64,000 nucleotides of DNA from DATBVX01 sp963705495. Lineage in GTDB: Bacteria > Pseudomonadota > Gammaproteobacteria > Steroidobacterales > Steroidobacteraceae. The notes under the pieces are model-generated. The model saw only the letters and a list, made by a program, of their open reading frames with translations. It was not told where the DNA came from and did no database searches. Both the position numbers and the translations under genes were made by a program. Shown piece after piece: positions 42,272 to 51,297 of the stretch (position 1 is its first letter; every line of letters begins with the position of its first letter). The stretch is from positions 1-64,000 of the forward strand of contig CAVPJQ010000004.1 of the NCBI GenBank assembly GCA_963705495.1. Direction: 5' to 3'.

Positions 42272-43504
42272 ATGAACGATTCGACTCCCCAGCGGATCCT
42301 CCTCGGCGTCACCGGCGGAATCGCGGCGTACAAGAGCCCGGACCTCGTGCGTCGGCTGACCGAGCGAGGCGCCGAGGTCCAGGTAGTCATGACGGCAGCG
42401 GCACAGAAGTTCGTGTCGCCACTGACCTTTCAGGCTGTCTCCGGCCGTCCCACACGCACCGACCTGTGGGACGACATGGCCGAAGCGGCCATGGGGCATA
42501 TCGAGCTCGCACGCTGGGCTCAGTTGGTTCTCGTTGCCCCGGCCAGTGCCAACTTCATCGCACGCCTCGCGCACGGCTTCGCCGATGACCTGCTCAGCAC
42601 GCTGTGTCTCGCGACGGATTCGCCGCTTGCCGTTGCACCAGCGATGAACCACCTCATGTGGGCGAACGCCGCGACCCAGGCCAATGTGGCGACGCTTCGT
42701 GGGCGCGGCATCGCCATCTACGGCCCGGGCGAAGGCGACCAGGCGTGCGGTGAGTTCGGGCCGGGGCGCATGCTCGAGCCGCTCGATCTGGCCGAGCGTG
42801 CCATCGCCCTGATCTCGATGCCGCGCGTGCTCGAAGGCCTGCATGTCGTCATCACCGCCGGACCGACGCGCGAGCGCATCGATCCGGTGCGCTTCATCAG
42901 CAACCGCAGCTCCGGAAAGATGGGCTTCGCGGTCGCACAAGCCGCATATTTCGCCGGAGCACGCGTCACCCTGATCAGCGGACCGGTGTCGATCGATACT
43001 CCGCCAGGGGTCCAGCGCATCGATGTCGAGAGTGCGGAACAGATGTTTGCAGCCGCGCATCGCGAGCTGCCATCGACAGACATCTTTATCTCGGCCGCCG
43101 CAGTGGCGGACTACCGACCGCCGGCGCCGCTGGCGCAGAAACTCAAGAAAACCGGAGATTCACTGCAGCTCGATCTCGTGAAGGCGCCCGACATCGTCGC
43201 GTCCGTGGCCGCGAGCTCGCGCCGGCCTTTCGTGGTGGGGTTTGCGGCAGAGACCGAGCGCGTCGAGCAGCACGCGCGCGAGAAGCTGGTGAAGAAGAGC
43301 CTCGACATGATCGCCGCCAACGAGGTGGGTGAGGGACTCGCATTCGATTGCGACGAGAATGCGCTGCTCGTTCTATGGCCGGGCGGCAGCCAGATGCTGG
43401 AGCGCGCGTCGAAGCTGCAGGTGGCGCGCGGATTGGTCGAGCTCATTGCCGAACGCTACCGGCAGCGAACCGAGAGTCCGGCCAGGCAGCGGGCGCATGT
43501 CTGA
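42272..43504 (+). CDS. coaBC: Bifunctional phosphopantothenoylcysteine decarboxylase/synthetase
   Basis: Two steps of coenzyme A synthesis. The CoaC flavin domain (about 1-190) has LLGVTGGIAAYK, the His in HIELARWA, PAMNHLMW and the catalytic Cys in GDQACGEFGPGRM. The CoaB domain has ITAGPTRERIDPVRFISN and AAVADYRP with KLKK. The 410-residue length is typical. Its stop lies eight bases inside dut, so the two are coupled. Confidence 0.97.
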   Translation: MNDSTPQRILLGVTGGIAAYKSPDLVRRLTERGAEVQVVMTAAAQKFVSPLTFQAVSGRPTRTDLWDDMAEAAMGHIELARWAQLVLVAPASANFIARLAHGFADDLLSTLCLATDSPLAVAPAMNHLMWANAATQANVATLRGRGIAIYGPGEGDQACGEFGPGRMLEPLDLAERAIALISMPRVLEGLHVVITAGPTRERIDPVRFISNRSSGKMGFAVAQAAYFAGARVTLISGPVSIDTPPGVQRIDVESAEQMFAAAHRELPSTDIFISAAAVADYRPPAPLAQKLKKTGDSLQLDLVKAPDIVASVAASSRRPFVVGFAAETERVEQHAREKLVKKSLDMIAANEVGEGLAFDCDENALLVLWPGGSQMLERASKLQVARGLVELIAERYRQRTESPARQRAHV

Positions 43505-43982
43505 ACCGGCGGTCGCGGCGAGCGCGCACCGCCGTTTGAAGATCAAGATCCTCGACGAACGCGTCGGACGTGAATTTCCGCTGCCCCAATACGCGACGTC
43601 AGGCTCGGCCGGCGTGGATCTTCGTGCCTGCCTGACCGCGCCGCTGGTGCTCGAGCCCGGGCGTACGGAGCTGATACCCACCGGTATTGCCATTCACCTT
43701 GAAGATCCCGGTCTCGCCGCGGTGCTGCTTCCGCGCTCGGGCCTCGGGCACAAGCACGGCATCGTGCTCGGCAACTTGGTCGGGCTCATCGATTCGGATT
43801 ACCAGGGACAGGTCATGGTGTCTTGCTGGAATCGCGGGCTACAGCCGTTCACCGTCCAGCCCGGCGAGCGCATCGCGCAATTGATCGTGGTGCCGGTCGT
43901 ACAGGTGGAATTTGAAGTCGTGGCCGACTTCGAGACAAGTCGACGCGGGTCGGGAGGCTTCGGGCACTCGGGCCAGCAATAG
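43497..43982 (+). CDS. dut: Deoxyuridine 5'-triphosphate nucleotidohydrolase
   Basis: Hydrolyses dUTP to dUMP, keeping uracil out of DNA. The 161 residues carry all five trimeric dUTPase motifs: AGVDLRAC, PRSGLGHKHG, GNLVGLIDSDYQG, PGERIAQLI and the C-terminal RGSGGFGHSG. The ATG at 43497 overlaps the end of coaBC by eight bases. Confidence 0.97.
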   Translation: MSEPAVAASAHRRLKIKILDERVGREFPLPQYATSGSAGVDLRACLTAPLVLEPGRTELIPTGIAIHLEDPGLAAVLLPRSGLGHKHGIVLGNLVGLIDSDYQGQVMVSCWNRGLQPFTVQPGERIAQLIVVPVVQVEFEVVADFETSRRGSGGFGHSGQQ

Positions 43983-43987
43983 CCCGA

Positions 43988-44677
43988 TCAGGGTTTGCGG
44001 GCGGCCACCAGCTCGGTGTATCGCTGGATGTCGGACTCGAAGCGCTCGCGCACCGCACCCTGCTCGGCGCGCTTGCTGGCGAGGTTGCGCTCCTGCTGCC
44101 GGATCTCCTTGATGGTTCTCACCAGGTCTTCTGCCAGCGCATCCGGCATTGGCCCGGCGCCATCGGTGGAGCTGTAAGGTGCATAGATGAGGCTGCGCAC
44201 CTGCAGGTCCTGCAGTCGTCCCTGCAGCGTACCGAGATACTGCGCGGTTACCTTGACCTGTCCCTCGATCAGGTCGAGCCGCTGATCGCGCAACTGCTCG
44301 ATCTGTTGTACGGAAACGTAGGTCGTCAGCAGCACCTGGTCGCGACGTCGCGCATCGGACGCCTGACGATCGCGCACCGCATCCGCGGCCCGCTGCGCGT
44401 CGGATTTCTCGGCATCGAGCCGCCCGACTTCAACGCCCTGGCGGTTGAGGACCGATCGTTCCTGCTTCGCGTACTGCGGTGGAATGCTGTCCCCGTAATG
44501 GACGACGCCCTTTTCGTCGACCCATTTATAGAGAGGCTTGTCCGAACCGGCGTTTGCACCGACCAATGCAGCCGGACCCGCGGCGAGGAGTGTCGCGGCC
44601 AACGCGAGCTGCACGATTCGCGAAGTGGTCAAGGTGTTACACCAGCCCGAGACTCGGGGCGGGGTATTGTGCCTCAA
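43988..44677 (-). CDS. DUF4124-domain exported protein
   Basis: A 229-residue protein from a TTG at 44677; another TTG at 44632 would give a tighter signal peptide (TTSRIVQLALAATLLAAGPAA). The DUF4124 domain YKWVDEKGVVHYGDSIPP follows the signal, then a long helical region (about 80-229, many Glu/Arg/Gln) with coiled-coil character. Start choice is uncertain because neither TTG has a clear ribosome site. The function is unknown; DUF4124 proteins are usually periplasmic. It converges on dut, five bases from its stop. Confidence 0.75.
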   Translation of the reverse strand: MRHNTPPRVSGWCNTLTTSRIVQLALAATLLAAGPAALVGANAGSDKPLYKWVDEKGVVHYGDSIPPQYAKQERSVLNRQGVEVGRLDAEKSDAQRAADAVRDRQASDARRRDQVLLTTYVSVQQIEQLRDQRLDLIEGQVKVTAQYLGTLQGRLQDLQVRSLIYAPYSSTDGAGPMPDALAEDLVRTIKEIRQQERNLASKRAEQGAVRERFESDIQRYTELVAARKP

Positions 44678-44728
44678 GTACCCGCGGGTTTCGCAAGACC
44701 CAGATGTGCGCCGCCGCAGCGAGTGTCG

Positions 44729-45367
44729 CTAAATGCCGTACTCCGAGCGATAGCGGCGCAGAGCTTCAAGCGTTTCGGCATTGCCGCCTGCAGTGAGAGA
44801 CTCGATCAGATCCGAAAGTGTGATGATGCTCACACAACGCAACGCGTAGGTGGCTTCGACTTCCTGAACAGCGGAGAGCGTCCCCTGGCCGCGTTCCTGT
44901 CGATCCAGTGCGAGCACGACACCCGCGAGGCGTGCCCGCGCACCGAGGATGATCTGTGCCGATTGACGGATCGCAGTTCCAGCCGTGATGACATCGTCGA
45001 TGATCAGGACACGGCCGGCGAGCGGGCTGCCGATGATCAGGCCGCCTTCACCATGATCCTTGGCCTCCTTGCGATTGAACGCGAAGGGCACGCTGCGGCC
45101 ATGCGAGTCGGCAAGCGCCGCCGCAGTCGCGGCCACCAGCGGGATTCCCTTGTACGCCGGCCCGAACAACATGTCGTATTCGATGCCCGATTGCACGATC
45201 GCGTCGGCGTAGCTGCGGCCCAGCGTCGCAATCGCATGGCCCGTGTTGAACAAACCCGCATTGAAGAAATACGGACTGATGCGGCCGGACTTGAGCTTGA
45301 ATTCGCCGAAACGCAGCGCGCCCATCTCGAGAGCGAGGTCGATGAACTGTCGCTGGTGGGGAAGCAT
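44729..45367 (-). CDS. pyrE: Orotate phosphoribosyltransferase
   Basis: Converts orotate to OMP in pyrimidine synthesis. From MLPHQRQF it has 212 residues, with FKLKSGRISPYFFNAG, the substrate loop AFNRKEAKDHGEGG and the PRPP-binding signature VLIIDDVITAGTA. Upstream codons in the longer frame come from the divergent xth gene. Only 27 bases separate its start from that of xth. Confidence 0.96.
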   Translation of the reverse strand: MLPHQRQFIDLALEMGALRFGEFKLKSGRISPYFFNAGLFNTGHAIATLGRSYADAIVQSGIEYDMLFGPAYKGIPLVAATAAALADSHGRSVPFAFNRKEAKDHGEGGLIIGSPLAGRVLIIDDVITAGTAIRQSAQIILGARARLAGVVLALDRQERGQGTLSAVQEVEATYALRCVSIITLSDLIESLTAGGNAETLEALRRYRSEYGI

Positions 45368-45394
45368 GAACGCGAGGAAGTATACTGCCGCCGC

Positions 45395-46162
45395 GTGCGC
45401 ATCATCACGCTCAACGTCAACGGGGTTCGCTCCGCCGCGAGCAAGGGATTGTTCGACTGGCTGAAACGCCAGCGTGCCGACGTCGTGTGCCTGCAGGAAA
45501 CCAAGGCGCAGGAGCCACAGCTCGCCGCAACGCATTTTCGCCCGCGCGGCTATCACTGCTTCTACTATGACGCCGAGCGCAAGGGCTACTCGGGTACCGC
45601 GCTCTTCACGCGACGTGAGCCGGACGCTGTGGTGCGCGGGTTCGGCCCGCCCGAGTTCGATCGCGAGGGGCGATACCTCGAAGCGCGGTTCGGCAAGCTG
45701 AGCGTCGTGTCGATCTACCTGCCTTCGGGGTCAGCGGGACCGGAACGACAGGCATCCAAGTTCCGCTTCCTCGACTCCTTTCAACCCCATCTGCAGGCCC
45801 TCGGGCGCAGCCGCCGGCAGTACGTCCTGTGCGGCGACTGGAACATTGCGCACAAGGAAATCGACCTCCGGAACTGGCGCTCGAACCGCAAGAACTCCGG
45901 CTTTCTGCCCGAGGAGCGCGCCTGGCTGGATGAGCTCTTTGGCCCGATGCGCTATGTCGACGCCTTCCGCCAGGTCAACGACAAGCCGCACCAATACACC
46001 TGGTGGTCGAATCGCGGTCGCGCCTGGGAGAAGAACGTGGGCTGGCGGATCGACTACCAGGTCGTGAGCGGGGCGCTGCGCGATGCGCCCAAGCGCGCCA
46101 GCATCTACAAGGCACACCGGTTCTCCGACCACGCCCCGTTGATCATGGACTACGACCTTTGA
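45395..46162 (+). CDS. xth: Exodeoxyribonuclease III (Crc-related)
   Basis: AP endonuclease/3'-exonuclease of the ExoIII family, 255 residues from a GTG. Catalytic residues are intact: Asn7 region ITLNVNG, Glu35 (LQETKA), Asp148 and Asn150 (GDWNIAH), Asp220 and Asp245-His246 (SDHAP). Neighbouring pyrE divergently is the layout seen for Pseudomonas crc, but the catalytic set argues for a working nuclease. The start codon lies about ten bases after a TATACT hexamer, so the message may be leaderless. ampG overlaps or follows closely. Confidence 0.92.
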   Translation: MRIITLNVNGVRSAASKGLFDWLKRQRADVVCLQETKAQEPQLAATHFRPRGYHCFYYDAERKGYSGTALFTRREPDAVVRGFGPPEFDREGRYLEARFGKLSVVSIYLPSGSAGPERQASKFRFLDSFQPHLQALGRSRRQYVLCGDWNIAHKEIDLRNWRSNRKNSGFLPEERAWLDELFGPMRYVDAFRQVNDKPHQYTWWSNRGRAWEKNVGWRIDYQVVSGALRDAPKRASIYKAHRFSDHAPLIMDYDL

Positions 46163-46185
46163 CCGGCCCCAAGAGCCGCTCGGGG

Positions 46186-47532
46186 ATGCGAGGCTGGCTC
46201 GACGCGCTGCTGGTCTATCGGCAACCGCGTGTCGCGGCGATGTTGTTCCTCGGCTTCTCTGCCGGCCTGCCCTTCATGCTCGTGTTCCAGACGCTCTCGG
46301 CGTGGCTGAGACAGGCTGGAATCGAGCGCGCGACCATCGGGATGCTGGCCTGGGTGGGGATCCTGTACTCGATCAAGTTTCTCTGGGCACCTATCGTCGA
46401 TCGTGTGCCACTGCCGGTGCTGAATCGCCTGCTCGGCCGGCGACGCAGCTGGATGCTGATTGCGCAAGTCGGCGTCGCGCTCGGGTTACTGAACCTGGCG
46501 CAGTCCGATCCCGCGGCCAATCTCACCACAGTCGTGTTCGGCGCGCTCTTTGTGGCGTTCGCTTCGGCGACGCAGGACATTGCGCTCGATGCGTGGCGCA
46601 TCGAGTCGGCGCCCGCGGACCACCAGGGCGCCATGGCGGCCGCCTACCAGCTGGGCTACCGCATTGCCATTGCGATGGGGACGGCAGGTGCGTTCTGGAT
46701 TGCGGCCGACCACGGATGGTCCATGACCTACGCAGCGATGGCGGCACTGATGGCGATCGGCATCGTGACGACGCTGCTGGTTCGTGAGCCGTCGGTTCGC
46801 ATCACTCCCGAATCCGAGCGGCGTGAACAGCGTGTGGTTGAATGGCTGGAGCGCAATGCCCATTGGCCGGCACCGCTGCGCAACGCGGGCGCACGGTTCA
46901 TCGACGCGGTCGTGTGTCCGCTGGTCGACTTCTTTGCGCGCTATGGCTCCAGGCTCGCCATCCTGATCCTGGTTTTTATCTGCACGTATCGACTCACCGA
47001 TTTTGCGATGGGCGTGATGTCGAACCCGTTTTACCTCGACGCGGGATTTACGCTGAAGGAAATTGCGGCGGTGGTCAAAGGACCGGGCCTGCTGATGTCG
47101 ATTCTCGGCGTGGTGTTGGGGGGTACCGTGGTGGCGAAGCTCGGAACCACGCGCGCGCTGGTTCTCGGGAGCGTCCTCATCATCTGCTCCAACCTGGCGT
47201 ACTCCGCGCTGGCCGCCGCTGCTTCCCCGAGTCGCCTGGGCCTGGCCCTGGCGAACGGTGCCGACAACCTCGCGCTCGGCGTACACGGGACAGCCCTGAT
47301 CGCATTTCTCTCCAGCCTCACCAGTGCCAGGTACACGGCGACCCAGTACGCGCTCTTCTCATCGCTCTACGCGCTGCCGGGAAAGCTCCTGATGGGAACT
47401 TCCGGGTTCGTGGTCGACGCCATTGGCTATCCGCGCTTCTTTATCTACACCGCTTCCTTGAGTATCCCCGGACTGCTATTGCTCTACTGGCTGGTCGGGC
47501 GCGTGCCGGCCGCGAGCGAACAGGCGAAATGA
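46186..47532 (+). CDS. ampG: MFS transporter, AmpG-like muropeptide permease
   Basis: Inner-membrane transporter, 448 residues from ATG 46186 (or 457 from TTG 46159, which overlaps the xth stop). It has about twelve to fourteen helices, with AmpG-like motifs LFLGFSAGLPFML, LKFLWAPIVDR-type SIKFLWAPIVDR, DIALDAWRIE and GYRIAIAMGTAGAFW. AmpG imports anhydro-muropeptides for cell-wall recycling and influences beta-lactamase induction in enterobacteria. The neighbouring genes do not confirm the substrate. Confidence 0.88.
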   Translation: MRGWLDALLVYRQPRVAAMLFLGFSAGLPFMLVFQTLSAWLRQAGIERATIGMLAWVGILYSIKFLWAPIVDRVPLPVLNRLLGRRRSWMLIAQVGVALGLLNLAQSDPAANLTTVVFGALFVAFASATQDIALDAWRIESAPADHQGAMAAAYQLGYRIAIAMGTAGAFWIAADHGWSMTYAAMAALMAIGIVTTLLVREPSVRITPESERREQRVVEWLERNAHWPAPLRNAGARFIDAVVCPLVDFFARYGSRLAILILVFICTYRLTDFAMGVMSNPFYLDAGFTLKEIAAVVKGPGLLMSILGVVLGGTVVAKLGTTRALVLGSVLIICSNLAYSALAAAASPSRLGLALANGADNLALGVHGTALIAFLSSLTSARYTATQYALFSSLYALPGKLLMGTSGFVVDAIGYPRFFIYTASLSIPGLLLLYWLVGRVPAASEQAK

Positions 47533-47583
47533 GCGCGACCTGTGCGCGGCTGCGGGCAGGAATTCCAAAATCACAACGGGAAA

Positions 47584-47904
47584 TCAGCTCGACTGGTCGA
47601 AATAGTCGAGCGGGCTCAGCCACTGGCGCTCGGAATTGAGCTCATCGTTGTCTTCAACATCTTCGGGCTCGACATCGACCGACCCGGTCCAGTCCTCTGG
47701 GGCTTCGGCCGCTTCGAGAAGGGCGTCCTGCCACTGGTCGTCCCAGGACTCGAAGTCCAACTCTTCAACGGTGCCATCGAAGTGCTGTACTTCAATCGTG
47801 CCATCGTCTTCATCGATCGCCACGATCTCAAACAACTCTCCGCCTTGCCGGCGGTACCAGTCGCCGACGACTGGTGCGGGTATGTTCGGAGCCCTTCCTT
47901 CCAT
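47584..47904 (-). CDS. DUF6763-like small acidic protein
   Basis: A 106-residue acidic protein from MEGRAPNIP, with GGGGGA ahead of it; a longer frame starts at 47952. The core VVGDWYRRQGGELFEIVAI and DDGTIEVQHFDGTVEELDF matches a short family common in gammaproteobacteria (DUF6763). The tail is very acidic. The function is unknown. Confidence 0.75.
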   Translation of the reverse strand: MEGRAPNIPAPVVGDWYRRQGGELFEIVAIDEDDGTIEVQHFDGTVEELDFESWDDQWQDALLEAAEAPEDWTGSVDVEPEDVEDNDELNSERQWLSPLDYFDQSS

Positions 47905-48046
47905 TTTGTGCGTCCCCCTTCGGTCCGGCATCCAGCCTGGTGGTGTCCTCATGCTGCGAGTGAGCCGCCACTGCTATGCTCGCGTGCGTCCAAGTGTCAG
48001 CCCAGAGTCGCACATGAGGCAAGCGTAATATTTTCTGCACAGCATC

Positions 48047-48670
48047 ATGATCGAAGCGCTGATCAAATTTTTCGTGCTGTTCTTCGTTGTAGTCGAGCCG
48101 ATCAGCCTCGTGCCGATGTTCGCCGCACTCACGGAGAGCGCGAGCGATGGTTACAAGCGTCGAACGGCCTGCAAGGCTGTAATACTTGCAGGACTCATTC
48201 TCGTCGCGTTTGCGCTCGCGGGCGGCGCGCTTCTCGACACGATGGGCATCAGTCTGAATGCGTTTCGCATCTTCGGCGGCCTGATGCTGTTCCTGATCGC
48301 ACTCGACATGGTCTACGTGCGCCCTTCCGGCGCGCGGACCACGACCAGCACCGAGGAAGAAGAGGTCAAGCACCGGCCGGACATCGCGGTGTTTCCGCTG
48401 GCGTTCCCTTTCATCGCCGGACCGGGCGCGCTCGCAACAATCCTACTCGTCACTGGAGGCTTGTCGCGTACCTCGCTGCTTTTCTTCGGGATGATGGCCG
48501 TTGTGATCCTGGTATTGGCGATCACTTTCGGGTTGATGTTGCTTACACCGCAAGTCATGCGTGCGCTCGGCGTGACCGGCGCAAATGTCGTGAGCCGACT
48601 TACGGGAGTCATCCTGGGAGCCCTCGCCGTGCAGTTCGTCATCGACGGCGTGAAGGGCAGTCTCGCCTAG
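48047..48670 (+). CDS. marC: MarC-family integral membrane protein
   Basis: A 207-residue protein with six hydrophobic helices and the family motifs FFVVVEPISLVPMF, FRIFGGLMLFLIALDM and FPFIAGPGALATI. The gap between helices 3 and 4 contains an acidic linker (STEEEEVKHRPD). The family was once linked to antibiotic resistance, but the function is unsettled. It overlaps the 3' end of convergent trmB by four bases. Confidence 0.9.
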   Translation: MIEALIKFFVLFFVVVEPISLVPMFAALTESASDGYKRRTACKAVILAGLILVAFALAGGALLDTMGISLNAFRIFGGLMLFLIALDMVYVRPSGARTTTSTEEEEVKHRPDIAVFPLAFPFIAGPGALATILLVTGGLSRTSLLFFGMMAVVILVLAITFGLMLLTPQVMRALGVTGANVVSRLTGVILGALAVQFVIDGVKGSLA

Positions 48671-49365
48671 ACTCTCCGATATTCCAGGTCCCACACAGCG
48701 TGCCCGAGACGCTGACCACGACGCTCGAAGCGCGTGAGCGGGCGGATCGAGGGCCGCTCCGCGTAGCCTGACTGGCCCGCGCAGCTCGCGAGTCCTGGGC
48801 AAGCGTCCAGTACCTCCCGCATCTGTTCGGCGTAGGGCTGCCAGTCAGTCGCGAGGCGCAGGATCCCGCCACGTCGCAATCTGCTCACTAGTAGCTCAAC
48901 GAACGGTCGCTGGATCAGCCGGCGCTTGTGATGGCGCTTCTTCGGCCATGGGTCGGGAAAGAAGATGAAGATCTCGTCGAACGATTCATTCGCCACCTGC
49001 GCGAGCACTTCGATGGCATCGTGACGAAAGACCCGCAGGTTCGATAGCTCCGCGGACTCGGCCTGCAGTAAGGCCCTGCCGACCCCGGGCTCGTGGACTT
49101 CGATCCCGAGGCAGTCCCAGTCGCGGCGTTGCGCCGCCACGGCAGTGAGAACTTCGCCGTTGCCAAAGCCGATCTCCAGCAGCCGCGGCGCTGTGCGGCC
49201 AAAAATGACATTGAGATCCGTGGCGTGAGGCGAGAAATCGACACCGTATTTCGGCCAAAGCTCCCGGAGTGCGCGCGCCTGTGCAGTGGTGATGCGCCCC
49301 GCCCGGCGCACGTAGCTGCGCACCTGCCGGCGCTCGGGCTCAGGGGCGGAGGGCATCGTGGACAT
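48667..49365 (-). CDS. trmB: tRNA (guanine46-N7)-methyltransferase
   Basis: Methylates G46 of tRNA. The 232 residues have the SAM motif LLEIGFGNGEVL, the Glu of GIEVHEPG, and the signature FIFFPDPWPKKRHHKRRL. The first 18 residues are a Ser/Pro/Glu-rich leader. Confidence 0.95.
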   Translation of the reverse strand: MSTMPSAPEPERRQVRSYVRRAGRITTAQARALRELWPKYGVDFSPHATDLNVIFGRTAPRLLEIGFGNGEVLTAVAAQRRDWDCLGIEVHEPGVGRALLQAESAELSNLRVFRHDAIEVLAQVANESFDEIFIFFPDPWPKKRHHKRRLIQRPFVELLVSRLRRGGILRLATDWQPYAEQMREVLDACPGLASCAGQSGYAERPSIRPLTRFERRGQRLGHAVWDLEYRRV

Positions 49366-49505
49366 GCCGCTACTTTAGTCCCGGCACCAATGTCCCGGGA
49401 CAAATTTCATCATTGATCGTGGTGCGCTGTTCCACCAGAATTTCGCACCTGCCCGCGGTGCCCGCACTTGCGAGGCATGGTTCGTTGAGTCCGAGGAGAA
49501 TTGGC

Positions 49506-50177
49506 ATGGTCAAGGACCGCATGGCAGTCCTGACGGCGATGATGGACATCGGGCTGATACCGGTTTTCTATCACCCGGACGTCGAAGTGTGCAAAAAGGT
49601 GATCCAGGCGTGCGCCAACGGCGGCGCCAAGTGCATCGAGTTCACCAACCGCGGTGAATTTGCGGCCCATGTGTTTCTCGATATCACGCGGCATTTCGCC
49701 AAGGCGGACCCGAGCGTGATCATGGGCGTGGGATCGATCGTCGATGCGCCGACCGCTGGCATCTACATCGCGAATGGCGCGCGCTTCGTGGTGGGACCGG
49801 TGCTGAATCCCGACGTCGCCAAGCTCTGCAATCGTCGCAAGATTCCCTACAGCCCCGGTTGCGGCAGCGCTTCGGAGATCGGCTTCGCGGAAGAGCTCGG
49901 TTGCGAGATCGTCAAGATATTTCCGGCGGGCTCCGTGGGCGGCCCGGACTTCGTGAAGGCCGTGCTCGCGCCCAGTCCCTGGACGCGCATCATGCCGACC
50001 GGTGCCGTCGATACCACGGAGGAGTCGTTGCGTGCCTGGTTCGGGGCCGGCGTCGCAGCCGTCGGCATGGGGGCCAATCTCATCAGCAAGCAGGTGCTCG
50101 ACAAGCAGGACTATGCGGGGCTCGAGGAGAAAGTGCGCCAGACGATCAAGACCATCAAGGCGATTCGCGGCAAATAG
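49506..50177 (+). CDS. eda: KDPG/KHG aldolase
   Basis: Class I aldolase that splits 2-keto-3-deoxy-6-phosphogluconate. The 223 residues show IPVFYHPDVE, the catalytic Glu in CIEFTNRGEF, and the Schiff-base Lys in EIVKIFPAGS, then MPTGAVDTTEESLRAWF. GAGGAG precedes the ATG at 49506; an upstream frame to 49413 has no support. It is coupled to a sugar kinase three bases downstream, together giving KDG phosphorylation and cleavage, as in uronate or Entner-Doudoroff routes. The remaining genes of such a pathway are not in the window. Confidence 0.9.
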   Translation: MVKDRMAVLTAMMDIGLIPVFYHPDVEVCKKVIQACANGGAKCIEFTNRGEFAAHVFLDITRHFAKADPSVIMGVGSIVDAPTAGIYIANGARFVVGPVLNPDVAKLCNRRKIPYSPGCGSASEIGFAEELGCEIVKIFPAGSVGGPDFVKAVLAPSPWTRIMPTGAVDTTEESLRAWFGAGVAAVGMGANLISKQVLDKQDYAGLEEKVRQTIKTIKAIRGK

Positions 50178-50180
50178 TTC

Positions 50181-51287
50181 ATGGCCGACAAGGTGCTCAA
50201 GATTCGACCGGTGGGCGAGACGCGTTGGGACTGCGCATCGCTCGGCGAGGTGATGTTGCGCTTCGATCCCGGGTTCGGCCGCGTGCGCAACGCGCGCAGT
50301 TTCCAGGTGTGGGAAGGCGGCGGCGAGTACAACGTCGCACGCGCCATGCGCAAGTGCTGGGGCAAGCGCTCGACCGTCGTCACTGCCCTGCCAGTCAACG
50401 ATCTCGGCTGGCTGGTGGAAGATCTGATCATGCAGGGTGGCGTCGATCTGTCGCACGTCGTATGGCGTGAGTTCGACGGCATCGGCCGCAACACGCGCGT
50501 CGGCCTCAATTTCACCGAGAAGGGTTTTGGCATTCGTGCGGCGCTCGGCTGCTCCGATCGGGGGCATTCCGCCGCTTCACAGATCAAGCCGGGTGAAGTG
50601 AACTGGGAAAAACTTTTCGGCGAGGAGGGCGTGCGCTGGTTCCACACCGGCGGCATTTTCGCCGCGCTGACTTCGAATACTGCCGAGACGGTGATTGAAG
50701 CGGTGGAAGTCGCCCGCAAACACGGCACGATCGTTTCTTACGATCTGAACTACCGCGCTTCGCTGTGGAAGAGCCAGGGCGGCAAGGAAGGCGCGCAGCG
50801 GGTGAATCGCAGTATCGCGAAATACGTCGACGTGATGATCGGCAATGAAGAGGATTTCACCGCGTGCCTCGGGTTCGAAGTCGAAGGGCTCGACGAGCAC
50901 ATCTCAGCGATCGACCCGGCGAACTTCAAGAAAATGATCCAGACGGCGGTGAAGCAGTTCCCCAACTTCAAGGTCGCGGCCACGACTTTGCGCAACGCGA
51001 GAACCGCGAGCTTCAACGACTGGTCGGCGATCCTGTATGCGGGCGGGCAGTTCTATCAGTCGATCATGCGCGAAAACCTCGAGATCTACGATCGTGTCGG
51101 TGGTGGCGATGGTTTTGCGTCCGGTCTCGCTCATGCTTTTCTCGAGGGAAAAGGCCCCCAGGCTGCAGTGGAATACGGCGCGGCACACGGCGCGCTCGCG
51201 ATGACGACGCCCGGCGACACTTCCATGGTCAATGCCAAGGAAGTCGAGGCGATCATGAAAGGGAAGGGCGCGCGCGTCATTCGTTGA
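50181..51287 (+). CDS. kdgK: PfkB-family sugar kinase, probable 2-keto-3-deoxygluconate kinase
   Basis: A 368-residue ribokinase-type kinase. N-terminal SLGEVMLRFDPG and EGGGEYNVARAM form the substrate lid. The active-site motif GGGDGFASG contains the catalytic Asp. Being immediately after the KDPG aldolase makes 2-keto-3-deoxygluconate the most likely substrate. It is somewhat longer than the E. coli enzyme (about 310), with extensions in the middle. Confidence 0.87.
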   Translation: MADKVLKIRPVGETRWDCASLGEVMLRFDPGFGRVRNARSFQVWEGGGEYNVARAMRKCWGKRSTVVTALPVNDLGWLVEDLIMQGGVDLSHVVWREFDGIGRNTRVGLNFTEKGFGIRAALGCSDRGHSAASQIKPGEVNWEKLFGEEGVRWFHTGGIFAALTSNTAETVIEAVEVARKHGTIVSYDLNYRASLWKSQGGKEGAQRVNRSIAKYVDVMIGNEEDFTACLGFEVEGLDEHISAIDPANFKKMIQTAVKQFPNFKVAATTLRNARTASFNDWSAILYAGGQFYQSIMRENLEIYDRVGGGDGFASGLAHAFLEGKGPQAAVEYGAAHGALAMTTPGDTSMVNAKEVEAIMKGKGARVIR

Positions 51288-51297
51288 CGGGAGATCA

